A model generated the notes under the pieces. It ran no database searches and was not told the origin of the DNA. It saw only the letters and a list, made by a program, of their open reading frames with translations. A program made the position numbers and the translations under genes. Of a DNA stretch of 64,000 nucleotides, positions 27,555 through 39,394 are shown in pieces. This DNA comes from Methylobacterium nodulans ORS 2060. Its GTDB lineage: Bacteria > Pseudomonadota > Alphaproteobacteria > Rhizobiales > Beijerinckiaceae. The stretch covers positions 4,207,001 to 4,271,000 of the forward strand of contig NC_011894.1 in assembly GCF_000022085.1 (NCBI RefSeq), given 5' to 3'. The first letter of the stretch is position 1, and each line of letters begins with the position of its first letter.

Positions 27555-28580
27555 ATGGCCGCAGACATATCCTCGCCCGAGGCGGCTCCGCCGACCGGCG
27601 TCAGCGCGGCCTTCCGTCTCTTCGCTGATGGGGCGCCCCTTCTGATCTGGCGCACCGACCCGCAGGCACGCTGCATCTACGTCAATCCGGCTTGGCTCGC
27701 GTTCCGGGGCCGGCCCGTCGCGGACGAGCTCGGCTCCGGCTGGAAGGACGGCATCCATCCCGAGGACCGCGACGGGCACGAGGCGGTCCTCGCCGCCGCC
27801 CATGCCGACCGCAGCAGCTTCACGGCCGAGTACCGGCTGCGCCGCCACGACGGCGATTTCCGCTGGATGCTCGGCCAGGGCGCGCCGCTCTACGAGGGCG
27901 GCGCCTTCCAGGGCTATTGCGGCTCCTGCTTCGACATCACCGACCGGCGCCGGGCCGAGGAGCACGCCGCCCACGCCGCCGTCGAGAAGGAGGCGCTGCT
28001 GGCGGAAGTCTATCACCGCGTGCGCAACAACCTGCAGGTGATGGTCAGCCTGATCGGCCTCTACGGCCGCGCGGCGCCGGGCGAGTGCCGGCCCGCCTTC
28101 GATGCGCTCGGGCAGCGCGTGCGGGCCATCGCGCTCGTCCAGCAGCATCTGCACGAGGCGCCGGCCATCGCCAGCATCGACCTTGCCGAGTACCTTGAGC
28201 GGCTCGGCCATGGCCTCTCGCAGATGCGCCGGGCCGGCCGGATCGTGGTCGATGTCGCGGTCGAGCGCACGGCCCTGCTCCAGCCCCGCACCGCGAACGC
28301 CCTCGGGATGATCCTGGCGGAGGTGGTGGCGGAGGGGCTCGACGCCACGCCCGAGACTGCGACCTGCTTCACCTCCGTGCTGATCCCGGCGGGTGCCCCG
28401 GAGGAGCCGATCCGCGTGCGGATCATCGCGAGCGGGATCGGGAGCGGGCTGGTCTCCGCCGCGCCCCCGAAGCTCGGGCCCCGGCTGATCGCCGCCTATG
28501 CAGGGCAGGCCGAAATCACCGCCACGGGCGAGGCGACGCCGGAATCCCCCCTGGAACTCCACCTGCCGGAACCCCCGTGA
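27555..28580 (+). CDS. PAS histidine kinase, HWE/HisKA_2 type, degenerate ATPase domain
   Basis: A 341-residue cytoplasmic protein: PAS domain at about 20-130 (WRTDPQARCIYVNPAWLAFRG, then the PAC end GYCGSCFDITDRR), then a HisKA_2-type dimerisation helix with phospho-acceptor H154 in EVYHRVRNNLQVMVSLI. The catalytic domain looks worn. The usual N-box NELVTNALKHA is replaced by AEVVAEGLDAT, and the glycine motif reads ASGIGSG without its aspartate. It may have lost ATP binding and act as a phosphate acceptor or scaffold. No response regulator is adjacent. Confidence 0.85.
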   Translation: MAADISSPEAAPPTGVSAAFRLFADGAPLLIWRTDPQARCIYVNPAWLAFRGRPVADELGSGWKDGIHPEDRDGHEAVLAAAHADRSSFTAEYRLRRHDGDFRWMLGQGAPLYEGGAFQGYCGSCFDITDRRRAEEHAAHAAVEKEALLAEVYHRVRNNLQVMVSLIGLYGRAAPGECRPAFDALGQRVRAIALVQQHLHEAPAIASIDLAEYLERLGHGLSQMRRAGRIVVDVAVERTALLQPRTANALGMILAEVVAEGLDATPETATCFTSVLIPAGAPEEPIRVRIIASGIGSGLVSAAPPKLGPRLIAAYAGQAEITATGEATPESPLELHLPEPP

Positions 28581-28647
28581 GGCGCGGGTGGCGCGGCGCC
28601 GGGCGGATGCTTATATCCCGGCCATCGCCCCGAAACCCCGTCGAGCC

Positions 28648-29076
28648 ATGCTGCCGCCCATTGCCGAGATCGTGGACAATTTCGCATTCCTTGAGGAATG
28701 GGAAGATCGCCATCAGTACCTGATGGAACTCGGCCGCAAGCTCCCGCCGCTGCCGGAGGAGGCCCGCACCGAGGCCAACAAGGTGCGCGGCTGCGTGAGC
28801 CAGGTCTGGCTGGAGACGCTCGTGGACCGGGCCGGCGGGACGCCGCGCCTGCATTTCCGCGGCGACAGCGATGCCCACATCACCAAGGGCGTGGTAGCGG
28901 TGCTGATCGCCTTCTTCGACGGGCGCCCCGCGGCGGATGCCGCAAAGGCCGATGCGTTCGGGCTGTTCCAGAAGCTCGGGCTCTCCGAGCACCTGACGGC
29001 CCAGCGGTCGAACGGCGCACGGGCCATGATGGAGCGGATGCGGTCGGACGCCGCCCGGGTGGCGGAAGCGGCCTGA
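28648..29076 (+). CDS. sufE: SufE-family sulfur acceptor
   Basis: A 142-residue SufE protein. It activates the cysteine desulfurase SufS and relays sulfur for Fe-S cluster assembly. The active cysteine C49 is in NKVRGCVSQVWL, and the N-terminal EIVDNFAFLEEWEDRHQYLMELG block is typical. The start was chosen at the methionine giving MLPPIAEIV. It stands alone, not in a suf operon, which is common for this gene in alphaproteobacteria. Confidence 0.95.
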   Translation: MLPPIAEIVDNFAFLEEWEDRHQYLMELGRKLPPLPEEARTEANKVRGCVSQVWLETLVDRAGGTPRLHFRGDSDAHITKGVVAVLIAFFDGRPAADAAKADAFGLFQKLGLSEHLTAQRSNGARAMMERMRSDAARVAEAA

Positions 29077-29191
29077 CCGCCGCGGTCACACCGTCACCCG
29101 GCTCCCTGCCGCCTGCGGCAGCGTTCATACCTTGCCGCATGCCGCCTATGGCGGCACATGGCAGGCATTCGCGATCGACCCGGTGGCCCGC

Positions 29192-31333
29192 ATGACCTCG
29201 TTCCTTCGACCCACCCTTCCGCCTCCGACGGCGCCCGTGCGGCTGCATGCCGTCACGGTTCATGGCCGCACCGTCAGCGATCCCTATGCGTGGCTGAAGG
29301 CCGAGAACTGGCGCGAGGTCCTCAAGGATCCGGCGGCGCTGCCGGACGAGATCCGCCGGTATCTGGAGGCCGAGAACGCCTATGCGGAAACGGCGCTCGC
29401 CGGCACCGGCCCCTTGCGCAAGGCGCTCGTCGCCGAGATGCGGGCGCGCATCCGCGAGGATGACGGCAGCGTGCCCGATGTGGATGGGCCCTTCGCCTAC
29501 TACACGCGCCATCGGGAGGGCGGGCAGCATCCGCTCGTCTGCCGCCGTCCCTCCGCGGGCATCGCGGAACTGCCGGTCGACCGGCTCGCCGGTGAGGGCG
29601 AGGAGATCCTGATCGACGGTGATCGCGAGGGCGAGGGTCATGCCTTCTTCGACCTCGCGGACGCGGCCCATTCGGACGACCATGCCCTCGTCGCCTGGAG
29701 CTCGGACACCAAGGGGTCGGAACTCTACACCATCCGGGTCCGCGACCTCGCCACCCGCCGGGACCGCGAGGACGCGGTCATCGCCACCACCGGCGAGGCG
29801 GTCTGGGCCGCCGACGCCACCGCCTTCTGGTACGTCGCCGTCGACGAGAATCACCGGCCGGCCAGGGTGAAGCTGCACCGGCTCGGCACGCTGCAGAGCG
29901 AGGACGAGATGGTCTATGAGGAGCCGGATTCCGGCTTCTTCGTCCATATCGACCAGACCCAGTCCGGCGCCTTCCTGACCATCACGGCGAGCGACCACGA
30001 GACCGCGGAGGTCCACCTCGTCGACCGGGCCCGCCCGGGCACCGCCTACCGGACGGTGGAGCCGCGCACGAGCAAGCTGATCTACTCCGTCGAGCATCGC
30101 GGCGACGAACTCTTCATCCTCACCAATGCGGACGGGGCGGAGGACTTCAAGATCGCGGTCGCCCCGCTCGCCGAACCCGGCCGGGCAAATTGGCGCGACC
30201 TCGTCCCGCATCGGCAGGGCGTGATGATCCGCTTCCAGCACGTGCTGGCGCAGCACCTCGTGCGGCTGGAATTGGAGAATGCGCGGCCGCGCCTGATCGT
30301 GCGCGAGGCCGCGACGGACGAGGAGCACAGCGTCGCCTTCGCGGAGGAGGCCTATTCCCTCGGTCTCCTGCCAGGTCTTGCCTTCGACACGACCGTGATC
30401 CGCTTCGTCTACTCGTCCCTGACGACGCCGGCCGAGACCTACGACTACGACGTCACCACCCGCACCCGCCTCCTGCGCAAGCGCCAGGACGTGCCGAGCG
30501 GCCACGATCCGGCCGCCTACGTCACGCGGCGGCTGTTCGCGACCGCGCCGGACGGCGAGAGCGTGCCGATTTCGCTCTTCCACCGCCGCGACTGTCCGCT
30601 CGACGGCACGGCGCCGCTCCTTCTCTACGGCTACGGCTCCTATGGCTCGCTGATGTCGGCGAGCTTCCGCACCAACCCGCTCTCGCTCGTCGATCGCGGC
30701 TTCGTCTATGCCATCGCGCATGTCCGGGGTGGGACCGAGAAGGGCTGGCGCTGGTACCTCGACGGCAAGCGCGAGAAGAAGCCGAACACCTTTTCCGATT
30801 TCGTCGCCTGCGCGCGCGCCCTGATCGCGGCGGGCTACACGTCGGCGGGCCGCATCGTCGCCCATGGCGGCAGCGCGGGCGGCATGCTGATGGGGGCGGT
30901 CGCCAACCTCGCGCCGGAGCTTTTTGCCGGCATCGTCGCCGATGTACCTTTCGTCGACGTGCTCAACACCATGCTGGACGGCAGCTTGCCGCTCACCCCG
31001 CCGGAATGGCCCGAATGGGGCAATCCCGGCGCGGACCCGAAGGCGTTCGAGACCATCCTGTCCTACTCGCCCTACGACAACCTTCGGGCGACGGCCTATC
31101 CGGCGATCCTGGCGCTCGGCGGGCTCACCGACCCGCGCGTCACCTACTGGGAGCCCGCCAAATGGGTGGCTCGCCTGCGCGCCACCATGACGGGGGGCGG
31201 CCCGGTGCTGCTGCGCATCAACATGGAGGCCGGCCATGGCGGCGCCGCCGGCCGCTTCGACCGGCTGGAGGAGGTGGCGCTGATCTATGCCTTCGCGCTC
31301 GCCGTGGTGGGCAAGGCGGGGGAGGGGAGCTGA
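29192..31333 (+). CDS. ptrB: Oligopeptidase B (S9A prolyl oligopeptidase family)
   Basis: A 713-residue serine peptidase with an N-terminal beta-propeller and a C-terminal alpha/beta hydrolase domain. The catalytic triad is seen as S561 (GGSAGGMLMG), D647 (LTDPRVTYWEP) and H682 (MEAGHGGAAGRF). GGTEKGWRWYLDGK is also characteristic of oligopeptidase B, which cuts short peptides after basic residues in the cytoplasm. The start was chosen at the methionine giving MTSFLRPTL, shortly before the conserved SDPYAWLKAENW. Confidence 0.95.
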   Translation: MTSFLRPTLPPPTAPVRLHAVTVHGRTVSDPYAWLKAENWREVLKDPAALPDEIRRYLEAENAYAETALAGTGPLRKALVAEMRARIREDDGSVPDVDGPFAYYTRHREGGQHPLVCRRPSAGIAELPVDRLAGEGEEILIDGDREGEGHAFFDLADAAHSDDHALVAWSSDTKGSELYTIRVRDLATRRDREDAVIATTGEAVWAADATAFWYVAVDENHRPARVKLHRLGTLQSEDEMVYEEPDSGFFVHIDQTQSGAFLTITASDHETAEVHLVDRARPGTAYRTVEPRTSKLIYSVEHRGDELFILTNADGAEDFKIAVAPLAEPGRANWRDLVPHRQGVMIRFQHVLAQHLVRLELENARPRLIVREAATDEEHSVAFAEEAYSLGLLPGLAFDTTVIRFVYSSLTTPAETYDYDVTTRTRLLRKRQDVPSGHDPAAYVTRRLFATAPDGESVPISLFHRRDCPLDGTAPLLLYGYGSYGSLMSASFRTNPLSLVDRGFVYAIAHVRGGTEKGWRWYLDGKREKKPNTFSDFVACARALIAAGYTSAGRIVAHGGSAGGMLMGAVANLAPELFAGIVADVPFVDVLNTMLDGSLPLTPPEWPEWGNPGADPKAFETILSYSPYDNLRATAYPAILALGGLTDPRVTYWEPAKWVARLRATMTGGGPVLLRINMEAGHGGAAGRFDRLEEVALIYAFALAVVGKAGEGS

Positions 31334-31373
31334 GCCCCGGTTCTTCGAGGCGCATCGCCGAGGGGCGCCGGCC

Positions 31374-32066
31374 TCACGCCAGCTCGACCCGGAAGACCTC
31401 GCGATAGGCGCGCCGTCCCTCGGGCGTGACGGCCAGGGCCCGTGATCCCGCCTGCCGCCGGATCCATCCCTGCGCGAGCCCGTGCGTGCAGAGCGCGGCG
31501 CCGAGCCGTCCCGCGAGATGGGGGCGGCGCTCGCTCCAGTCGAGGCAGGGCCGGCAGAGCGGAACGGCGCGGCCACGATGCGGCGGCACGGACAGGTCGA
31601 GGCCGAGCGCGGTCAGCCGCGACAGCCCTTCGGGCGTCACGAGGCCGGCCTCATCCCCGAGCTCGATCCAGCCTGCCGCCGCGAGCGCATCCGCGAGCGC
31701 GACGCCGAGCCGGCCGGCGATGTGGTCGTAGCAGGTTCGGGCGAGCCTCAGCCGCTCGTCCCGCGGTCCGGTCCGGGGCGTCGCGGCGGCAGTGCCTGCG
31801 ACCTGCATCAAGCTCTCCAGCAGGCGCGCCACCGCGGGCGCGGCGAGGCGGTGATACCGATGCCGGCCCTGGCGCGTGACCGCGAGGAGGCCGGACGCGG
31901 TGAGCTGCGCGAGGTGGCCGCTGGCGGTCTGTGGCGCGATGCCGGCCACTGCCGCGAGTTCGCCCGCTGACAGGGCTCGCCCGCCCATGAGCGCCTGCAA
32001 CATGGCGACCCGGGCGGGATCGCCGATCATCGCACCGATTTCCGCGATCGAAGCCGTCGTCACCAT
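31374..32066 (-). CDS. ArsR-type winged-helix transcriptional regulator
   Basis: A 230-residue protein. The N-terminal ArsR-like winged helix (ELAAVAGIAPQTASGHLAQLTASGLLAVTRQGRHRYHRL) is clear. The C-terminal half carries CRPCLDWSERRPHLAGRLGAALCTHGLAQGW, a cysteine-containing block typical of a two-domain branch of this family. The cysteines could sense metal or redox state, but this is not shown. The start was chosen at the methionine giving MVTTASIAEIGAMIGD. No obvious target gene lies beside it; it converges with oligopeptidase B. Confidence 0.88.
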   Translation of the reverse strand: MVTTASIAEIGAMIGDPARVAMLQALMGGRALSAGELAAVAGIAPQTASGHLAQLTASGLLAVTRQGRHRYHRLAAPAVARLLESLMQVAGTAAATPRTGPRDERLRLARTCYDHIAGRLGVALADALAAAGWIELGDEAGLVTPEGLSRLTALGLDLSVPPHRGRAVPLCRPCLDWSERRPHLAGRLGAALCTHGLAQGWIRRQAGSRALAVTPEGRRAYREVFRVELA

Positions 32067-32129
32067 GGCGCAACCCTCCGGCGCCGGAGGTAGCACGGCC
32101 GCGGCGGCGACGCTTCGGCCGCCGCCGTA

Positions 32130-32228
32130 CCGTTCGGAGACGAGAGGGCGCGGGCGGCGCGGGGAACCCCTCTCCCGTGCGGGAGAGGGGTTCCCCGCGC
32201 TTGTCTCGTCTCGGAAGGAATCAACCGG
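32130..32228. repeat. Repeat family C, copy 1 (palindromic)
   Basis: The core is a perfect 21-bp stem with a 2-nt loop: GCGCGGGGAACCCCTCTCCCG, then TG, then its complement (32157-32200). The outer part CGTTCGGAGACGAGAGGGCGCGGG is shared with copy 2 at 58572-58657, but here the outer stem has decayed. It fills the gap between the ArsR-type gene and the 3' end of gyrA and probably ends gyrA transcription. Confidence 0.8.
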
Positions 32229-32266
32229 GAGGCGTGAGGCCTCCGGCGAGACCCGGGATCGGGAGC

Positions 32267-34996
<2,730 letters not shown>

Positions 34997-35348
34997 GGTC
35001 ACACTCTCGCGGGGGCCGACAGGGCCGCCCTGCAAATAGCCGATTTCCGGCCCAGCCGCCACCCGCGTGACGGCTGCCGGAAACTATGAGAATTCAAGGT
35101 TTTAGATGGTGTGTGCGAGGGCGCTCCGCAAGCCGGGCCTGCCTGCCCGGATCCGTCTTCGGCCGCCGGGGCTGCACACCCCTGGCAAGCCTGACCGCAC
35201 AATCGGACGATCAGGCGGGGCGGTCCTCATGGGCTGCCCCGCATTGGATGTCAGTCGACGGTGGCGGCCGCCTTGGCGATGTGGGACGACGCTTGGTGGC
35301 GGCGCCGGATCAGATCGGCCAACTGGTCGACCTCGTCAGTCGTGTTGA

Positions 35349-35585
35349 ACAGCCGAGGAAGAGCTCATTCCCGCCGAGATCGTCGAGCGCCTGCTCAGCG
35401 GCGCGAACCGAATCCGGGTCTGGCGCGAGTACCGCGGGCTGACCGCCAAGGCGCTTGCCGAGAAGGCGGGGATTGCGCAGCCCTTCCTGTCGCAGATCGA
35501 GACGGGCCGCCGGGAAGGCACGATCGACACGTTGCGCAAGCTGGCCCAGGCGCTCAACCTCACCTTGGACGATCTGGTCGGCTGA
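35349..35585 (+). pseudogene. N-terminally truncated XRE-type HTH regulator (antitoxin-like)
   Basis: The frame reads EEELIPAEIVERLLSGAN, then RIRVWREYRGLTAKALAEKA, GIAQPFLSQIETGRREG and TIDTLRKLAQALNLTLDDLVG before a stop. This is a complete C-terminal XRE/HTH_3 domain of the type found in chromosomal antitoxins. The N-terminal part such proteins normally have (about 30-60 residues) is missing: an in-frame TGA lies 3 bases upstream of the frame, and there is no start codon or ribosome site. A broken remnant is the simplest reading. Confidence 0.7.
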
Positions 35586-36099
35586 CCGCATCAGCGCATG
35601 CCCGCCAGAAAGTCGGCCCGGGTTTCAAGGGTGCAGCGACAGTTCACGGTCTCGGCCGCCGGGGCATTCGAATCGCCTGGGTAACGCAGCCGCGGTAGCG
35701 AGCGCTGGTCGCGCGAGGAGCCGCTACGTTTCACCTGGGGAGGATGGGGCGGCGGCAAAGATCTGCCGGAGGCTGTGGCCTCTCTGGCGGGAGCGGCACG
35801 GGCTTGCGCAATTCCTCAGGCTGGCGGGGTAGAGTTCACCTGGTTGGCTTCAAGTCAGGTGTCCGGGATGCCTGCCCGGTCCATGGGCGTGGCGCGGGTC
35901 ACGGGGGAGCCACGCGTCATGCCGGTGGGCAAGGCTGCTTGCGGCTTGACCTGTTTCCCGATTGTCGGAGCGATCCTCGCTCGCGCATCCGGTCGTACAT
36001 CACTGTCTCTGCGGAGAACACGAGCCTGAGCGCGGAACGTCGCGGCGCCAGCCATTGTTGGTCTCCTGCCCGGCCCCCGGGTGAGCCGGGAGACATGGC
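35586..36099. other. Non-coding region before the KimA-like gene
   Basis: About 510 bp with no gene I can support; open frames here have random composition. Together with the broken HTH gene on its left it forms a degraded patch between gyrA and the transporter. It must hold the promoter of the transporter. No riboswitch-like fold was recognised by eye. Confidence 0.45.
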
Positions 36100-38043
36100 T
36101 TGAGCATTGTTGGCCTCATCCTGGGCCGTCGACTGGCGAATCGCGAGTATGGCGAGCGGAAGATTGGCGCCTTCGAGGGCCTGCCAGCCATGGGCCTCGA
36201 CGGCCTCGGCTCGTCCGCTTACGGGCCCGAGGCGGCCCTCACCGTCCTGAGGCCGCTCGGCGCGGCAAGCCTCGCCTCTATCGGCTGGGTCACGGCGCCG
36301 ATCGTGGCGCTCCTCGTTGTCCTGTTCGTTTCGTACTGGCAGACGATCCGGGCCTACCCCACCAACGGCGGAGCCTACGTCGTCGCCAAGGAAAATCTCG
36401 GCACGAACGCCAGCCTGCTCGCGGCCGCGGCGCTGATGATCGACTACGTCCTCAACGTCGCCGTCGGCATCTCGGCAGGGGTGGCGGCGCTGGTGTCGGC
36501 TGTCCCAGCGCTGCATCCCTATATCCTGCCGCTGTGCCTCGGCATCCTCCTCCTGGTCACGATCGTCAACCTGCGCGGCACGCTCGATGCCGGCCGCCTG
36601 TTCGCCCTCCCGACCTACACCTTCGTGGCGAGCTTCGCGGCCATCCTGGGCATCGGGATCTACAACACCGTGACGTCGGGAGGCAGCCCGCACCCTGTCG
36701 TGCCCCCGCCCCATCTCCCCGAGGCGGCGGAGGCCGTGAGCGTGTGGCTGCTGCTGCGCGCCTTCGCCGGCGGCTGCACGGCCATGACTGGCGTGGAGGC
36801 CGTCAGCAATGGGATGAGCGCCTTCCGCGAACCGCCGGTCAAACACGGACACCGGACGCTGACCGCCATCGTGGTCATCCTGGGCAGCCTCCTCGCGGGC
36901 ATCGCCTATCTCGCCACCGCCTATCGCGTCGGTGCCATGGATCAAACCCAAGGAGGCTACCGCAGCGTCCTCTCCCAGCTCGCGAGCGCGGTCATCGGCG
37001 AAGGCGTCTTCTACTACGTGGCCATGGGCTCCCTGCTCTGCGTCCTGGCCCTGTCGGCGAACACGAGCTTCGTCGATTTCCCACGTCTCTGCCGGGCCGT
37101 CGCACAGGACGGATTCTTGCCGAAGCCCTTCGCGGTCGTCGGGCGGCGCCTCGTGTTCTCGGTCGGCATCCTCTATCTGGCCGCTACGGCCGGGATCCTC
37201 CTCACGGTGTTCGGCGGGATCACCGATCACCTGATCCCGCTGTTTGCCATTGGCGCCTTCATGACCTTCACCATGTCGCAGACCGGCATGGTGGCGCACT
37301 GGCTCCGCGCCATCCGTCATGCCACATCCGCCCGCGAACGCTGGGCTCACAAGGTTCATCTCGCCATCAATGCGGTCGGCGCCACGACGACCGGGGTGGC
37401 CCTCATCGTGATCCTGTCCGCCAAGTTCCTGGAGGGCGCATGGATCACGGTCGTGGTCATGCCGCTGGTTATCGTGCTCCTGAAGGCGGTCCGGAGCTAC
37501 TACGACGAAGTCGCCGCCCGTGTGCGCGAACCGGGCCCGCTCGACCTCCGGGAGACCGAACCGCCCGTCGTGCTTGTCGCGCTTGAGGACTGGAACAAGG
37601 TCGGCGACAGGGCGCTCGCCTTCGCCATGAGCCTCTCGCCTGACGTCGTCGGCGTTCATCTGATCCAGCTCGAGGGCCCTGACGAGGAGGAGCGCCACCG
37701 CATCTTGCGGGCGCAATGGAAGAAGGATGTCGAGGAGCCGGCGCGCCGGGCCGGGTTGGCACCGCCGCGGCTCGTGATCCTGCGGGCGGGGCGCCGCACC
37801 ATTTACGAGCCGATCCTTGAGCTTGCGCGGGAGCTCCAAGCCCGGTTCGGGGGCCGGCGCATCGCCGTCCTGATCCCGGAACTGGTGCAGCAGCGCTGGT
37901 ACCAGACCATCATGCATACGCACCGGGCGCGCCGGCTCCGCTCCCGGCTTCTGAAGCACGGCGGGCCCCGTCTGACGGTGGTCAACGTGCCCTGGTACCT
38001 GGACGAGATGGAGGCGCCGGCTCGACCGCGAGTGGCCGCCTGA
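36100..38043 (+). CDS. KimA-like APC-family potassium/amino-acid transporter
   Basis: A 647-residue protein with about 12 TM helices (residues 40-465) and a C-terminal cytoplasmic domain of about 180 residues. The N-terminus (LPAMGLDGLGSSAYGPEAAL, then AYPTNGGAYVVAKENLGTN and DYVLNVAVGISAGVAALVSA) closely follows KimA of Bacillus, a high-affinity K+ importer of the APC superfamily. The translation starts at TTG, with GGGAG 8 bases upstream. It sits in the disturbed patch between a broken HTH gene and an IS630 remnant, so acquisition by transfer is possible. Substrate is inferred; amino acid transport remains possible. Confidence 0.85.
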   Translation: MSIVGLILGRRLANREYGERKIGAFEGLPAMGLDGLGSSAYGPEAALTVLRPLGAASLASIGWVTAPIVALLVVLFVSYWQTIRAYPTNGGAYVVAKENLGTNASLLAAAALMIDYVLNVAVGISAGVAALVSAVPALHPYILPLCLGILLLVTIVNLRGTLDAGRLFALPTYTFVASFAAILGIGIYNTVTSGGSPHPVVPPPHLPEAAEAVSVWLLLRAFAGGCTAMTGVEAVSNGMSAFREPPVKHGHRTLTAIVVILGSLLAGIAYLATAYRVGAMDQTQGGYRSVLSQLASAVIGEGVFYYVAMGSLLCVLALSANTSFVDFPRLCRAVAQDGFLPKPFAVVGRRLVFSVGILYLAATAGILLTVFGGITDHLIPLFAIGAFMTFTMSQTGMVAHWLRAIRHATSARERWAHKVHLAINAVGATTTGVALIVILSAKFLEGAWITVVVMPLVIVLLKAVRSYYDEVAARVREPGPLDLRETEPPVVLVALEDWNKVGDRALAFAMSLSPDVVGVHLIQLEGPDEEERHRILRAQWKKDVEEPARRAGLAPPRLVILRAGRRTIYEPILELARELQARFGGRRIAVLIPELVQQRWYQTIMHTHRARRLRSRLLKHGGPRLTVVNVPWYLDEMEAPARPRVAA

Positions 38044-38057
38044 GGAAGCCCCGCCTC

Positions 38058-38590
38058 GATGGACGCCACCTGTCGCCCCATGGTGGAACTCCAGTATGCG
38101 GCGGCCGTGTCGCACGGGCCGGTGCGTCAGGCACTCAAAAAGCCGCGCTCAAACCGCATCTGAGGCGGATGTGGTGCATTCCGCCCCAGCACTCGGCGGA
38201 GTTCGTCTTCCACATGGAGGAGGGGCTGGAAGTGTATTGCCGGCCCTATGATGCGCGCCGGCCGGTGGTGTGCCTGGACGAGACTTTCAAGCACCGGATC
38301 GGCGCGACCTGCCCGCCGCTGCGGGTGCGCCCGGGATCGGAGGCGCGCACGGACCAAGTCCATGTCCGCAACGCACCACACGCCCCAGCATGGCTGGTGG
38401 CTCACCATGGCCGAGATCGAGTTGAGCGCACCGGAGGCTGCTGTGCCTCGCCCGGCGCATCGCCCAGGCCGAGACGCTCAGTCGTCAGGTCGCCTTCTGG
38501 GAAGAGCGGCGCAACGCCGCCAAGGTGAACTGGCACTTCATGACCTGCCAAGCTCGCGACAAGCCGCGCAGCCTCTCCCCAGCACTTGAT
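38058..38590 (+). mobile_element. Decayed IS630-family transposase
   Basis: Fragments of an IS630-type transposase in changing frames. MVELQYAAAVSHGPVRQALKK comes first. After a frameshift follows ALKPHLRRMWCIPPQHSAEF, then EVYCRPYDARRPVVCLDETFK, which contains the first catalytic Asp. A deletion removes the middle of the DDE domain and joins to WWLTMAEIELSA. A further shift gives LARRIAQAETLSRQVAFWEERRNAAKVNWHF. The element cannot encode a working transposase. No intact terminal repeats were identified. Confidence 0.85.
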
Positions 38591-38606
38591 CTAGGACAAA
38601 ACACTA

Positions 38607-38642
38607 GAGCCGTGGCCGTTTCGGCTGAAACGGCCACGGCTC
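38607..38642 (-). terminator. Rho-independent terminator of ssb
   Basis: A perfect 16-bp stem (GAGCCGTGGCCGTTTC and its complement) with a 4-nt loop, followed on the minus strand by TAGTGTTTTG. It lies about 65 bp downstream of the ssb stop codon. The IS630 remnant ends just beyond it. Confidence 0.75.
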
Positions 38643-38705
38643 CCAAGTTTTTAATGGTTCGCGCTCCCTTGCGCCGAACCGGCCTCCACTTCGGCGGGGA
38701 GCGCT

Positions 38706-39218
38706 CTAGAAGGGGATATCGTCGTCGAGGTCGTCGTAGCGCTTCTGGCTACCCCCCGCCGGAGCCGGACGGCGCTCACCGCCGGACGAGCGGTCGCCGC
38801 CGAAATCGCCACCGCGGCTGATCTGGCCGCCGCCCATCTCGTCCATGGCGCCCGTCTCGCCGCCGCCGCGCCCGTCGAGGATCGTCAACTCGCCGCGGAA
38901 GCGCTGCAGCACCACCTCGGTCGTGTACTTCTCGACGCCCGACTGGTCCTGCCACTTGCGGGTCTGGAGCTGGCCCTCGACGTAAACCTTCGAGCCTTTG
39001 CGCAGGTACTGCTCGGCCACGCGGGCGAGGTTCTCGTTGTAGATCACGACCGAGTGCCACTCGGTCTTCTCCTTGCGCTCGCCGGTGGCCTTGTCCTTCC
39101 AGGATTCCGAAGTCGCGAGCCTCAGGTTGACCACCGGGTCGCCGGAGGTGAGGCGGCGGGTTTCGGGGTCGCGCCCGAGATTGCCCACCAGGATCACCTT
39201 GTTCACGCTGCCCGCCAT
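38706..39218 (-). CDS. ssb: Single-stranded DNA-binding protein
   Basis: A 170-residue SSB with an N-terminal OB fold ([41 protein letters not shown]), a glycine-rich linker and the acidic tip DDDIPF that recruits repair proteins. The ATG has GGAGAG 7 bases upstream; a longer frame exists but lacks support. It coats single-stranded DNA in replication, recombination and repair. A LexA-box candidate lies about 160 bp upstream, so it is probably part of the SOS response. Confidence 0.97.
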   Translation of the reverse strand: MAGSVNKVILVGNLGRDPETRRLTSGDPVVNLRLATSESWKDKATGERKEKTEWHSVVIYNENLARVAEQYLRKGSKVYVEGQLQTRKWQDQSGVEKYTTEVVLQRFRGELTILDGRGGGETGAMDEMGGGQISRGGDFGGDRSSGGERRPAPAGGSQKRYDDLDDDIPF

Positions 39219-39379
39219 CACACTCTCCTCAACGCCGTTCATCTCTCTCGGGCTGCCGCGCCCGGCCCAGGCTTGCGGACCGTCCATGGGTCGCGCCCGA
39301 AGGTGGGCCGAACGGATCCGCACCGGCAAGGTCGACGGGCAGCCTGTGCCCGGAACACACAGCCGGCAGGATCGAGATC

Positions 39380-39394
39380 GTTCTATCTTTGTTC
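39380..39394. promoter_or_regulatory. LexA (SOS) box candidate upstream of ssb
   Basis: GTTC, seven bases, GTTC: the exact direct-repeat operator of alphaproteobacterial LexA. It lies in the ssb upstream region about 160 bp before the start codon and reads as GAAC-N7-GAAC on the ssb strand. A TTGCTC element close by on the minus strand could be the -35 of an ssb promoter that the box would block. The spacing and both half-sites are perfect matches. Confidence 0.7.

Noticed and set aside
28880..31576. 898-residue minus-strand open frame opposite oligopeptidase B
   Set aside because: Antisense shadow of a gene with a complete catalytic triad; no recognisable domain or ribosome site.
35586..36099. 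ydaO-type cyclic di-AMP riboswitch before the KimA-like gene
   Set aside because: KimA genes of Firmicutes often carry one, but I could not recognise its conserved blocks here, and cyclic di-AMP is rare in alphaproteobacteria.
35917..38115. 732-residue minus-strand open frame opposite the KimA-like gene
   Set aside because: Antisense shadow; the plus-strand protein has clear membrane helices and family motifs.
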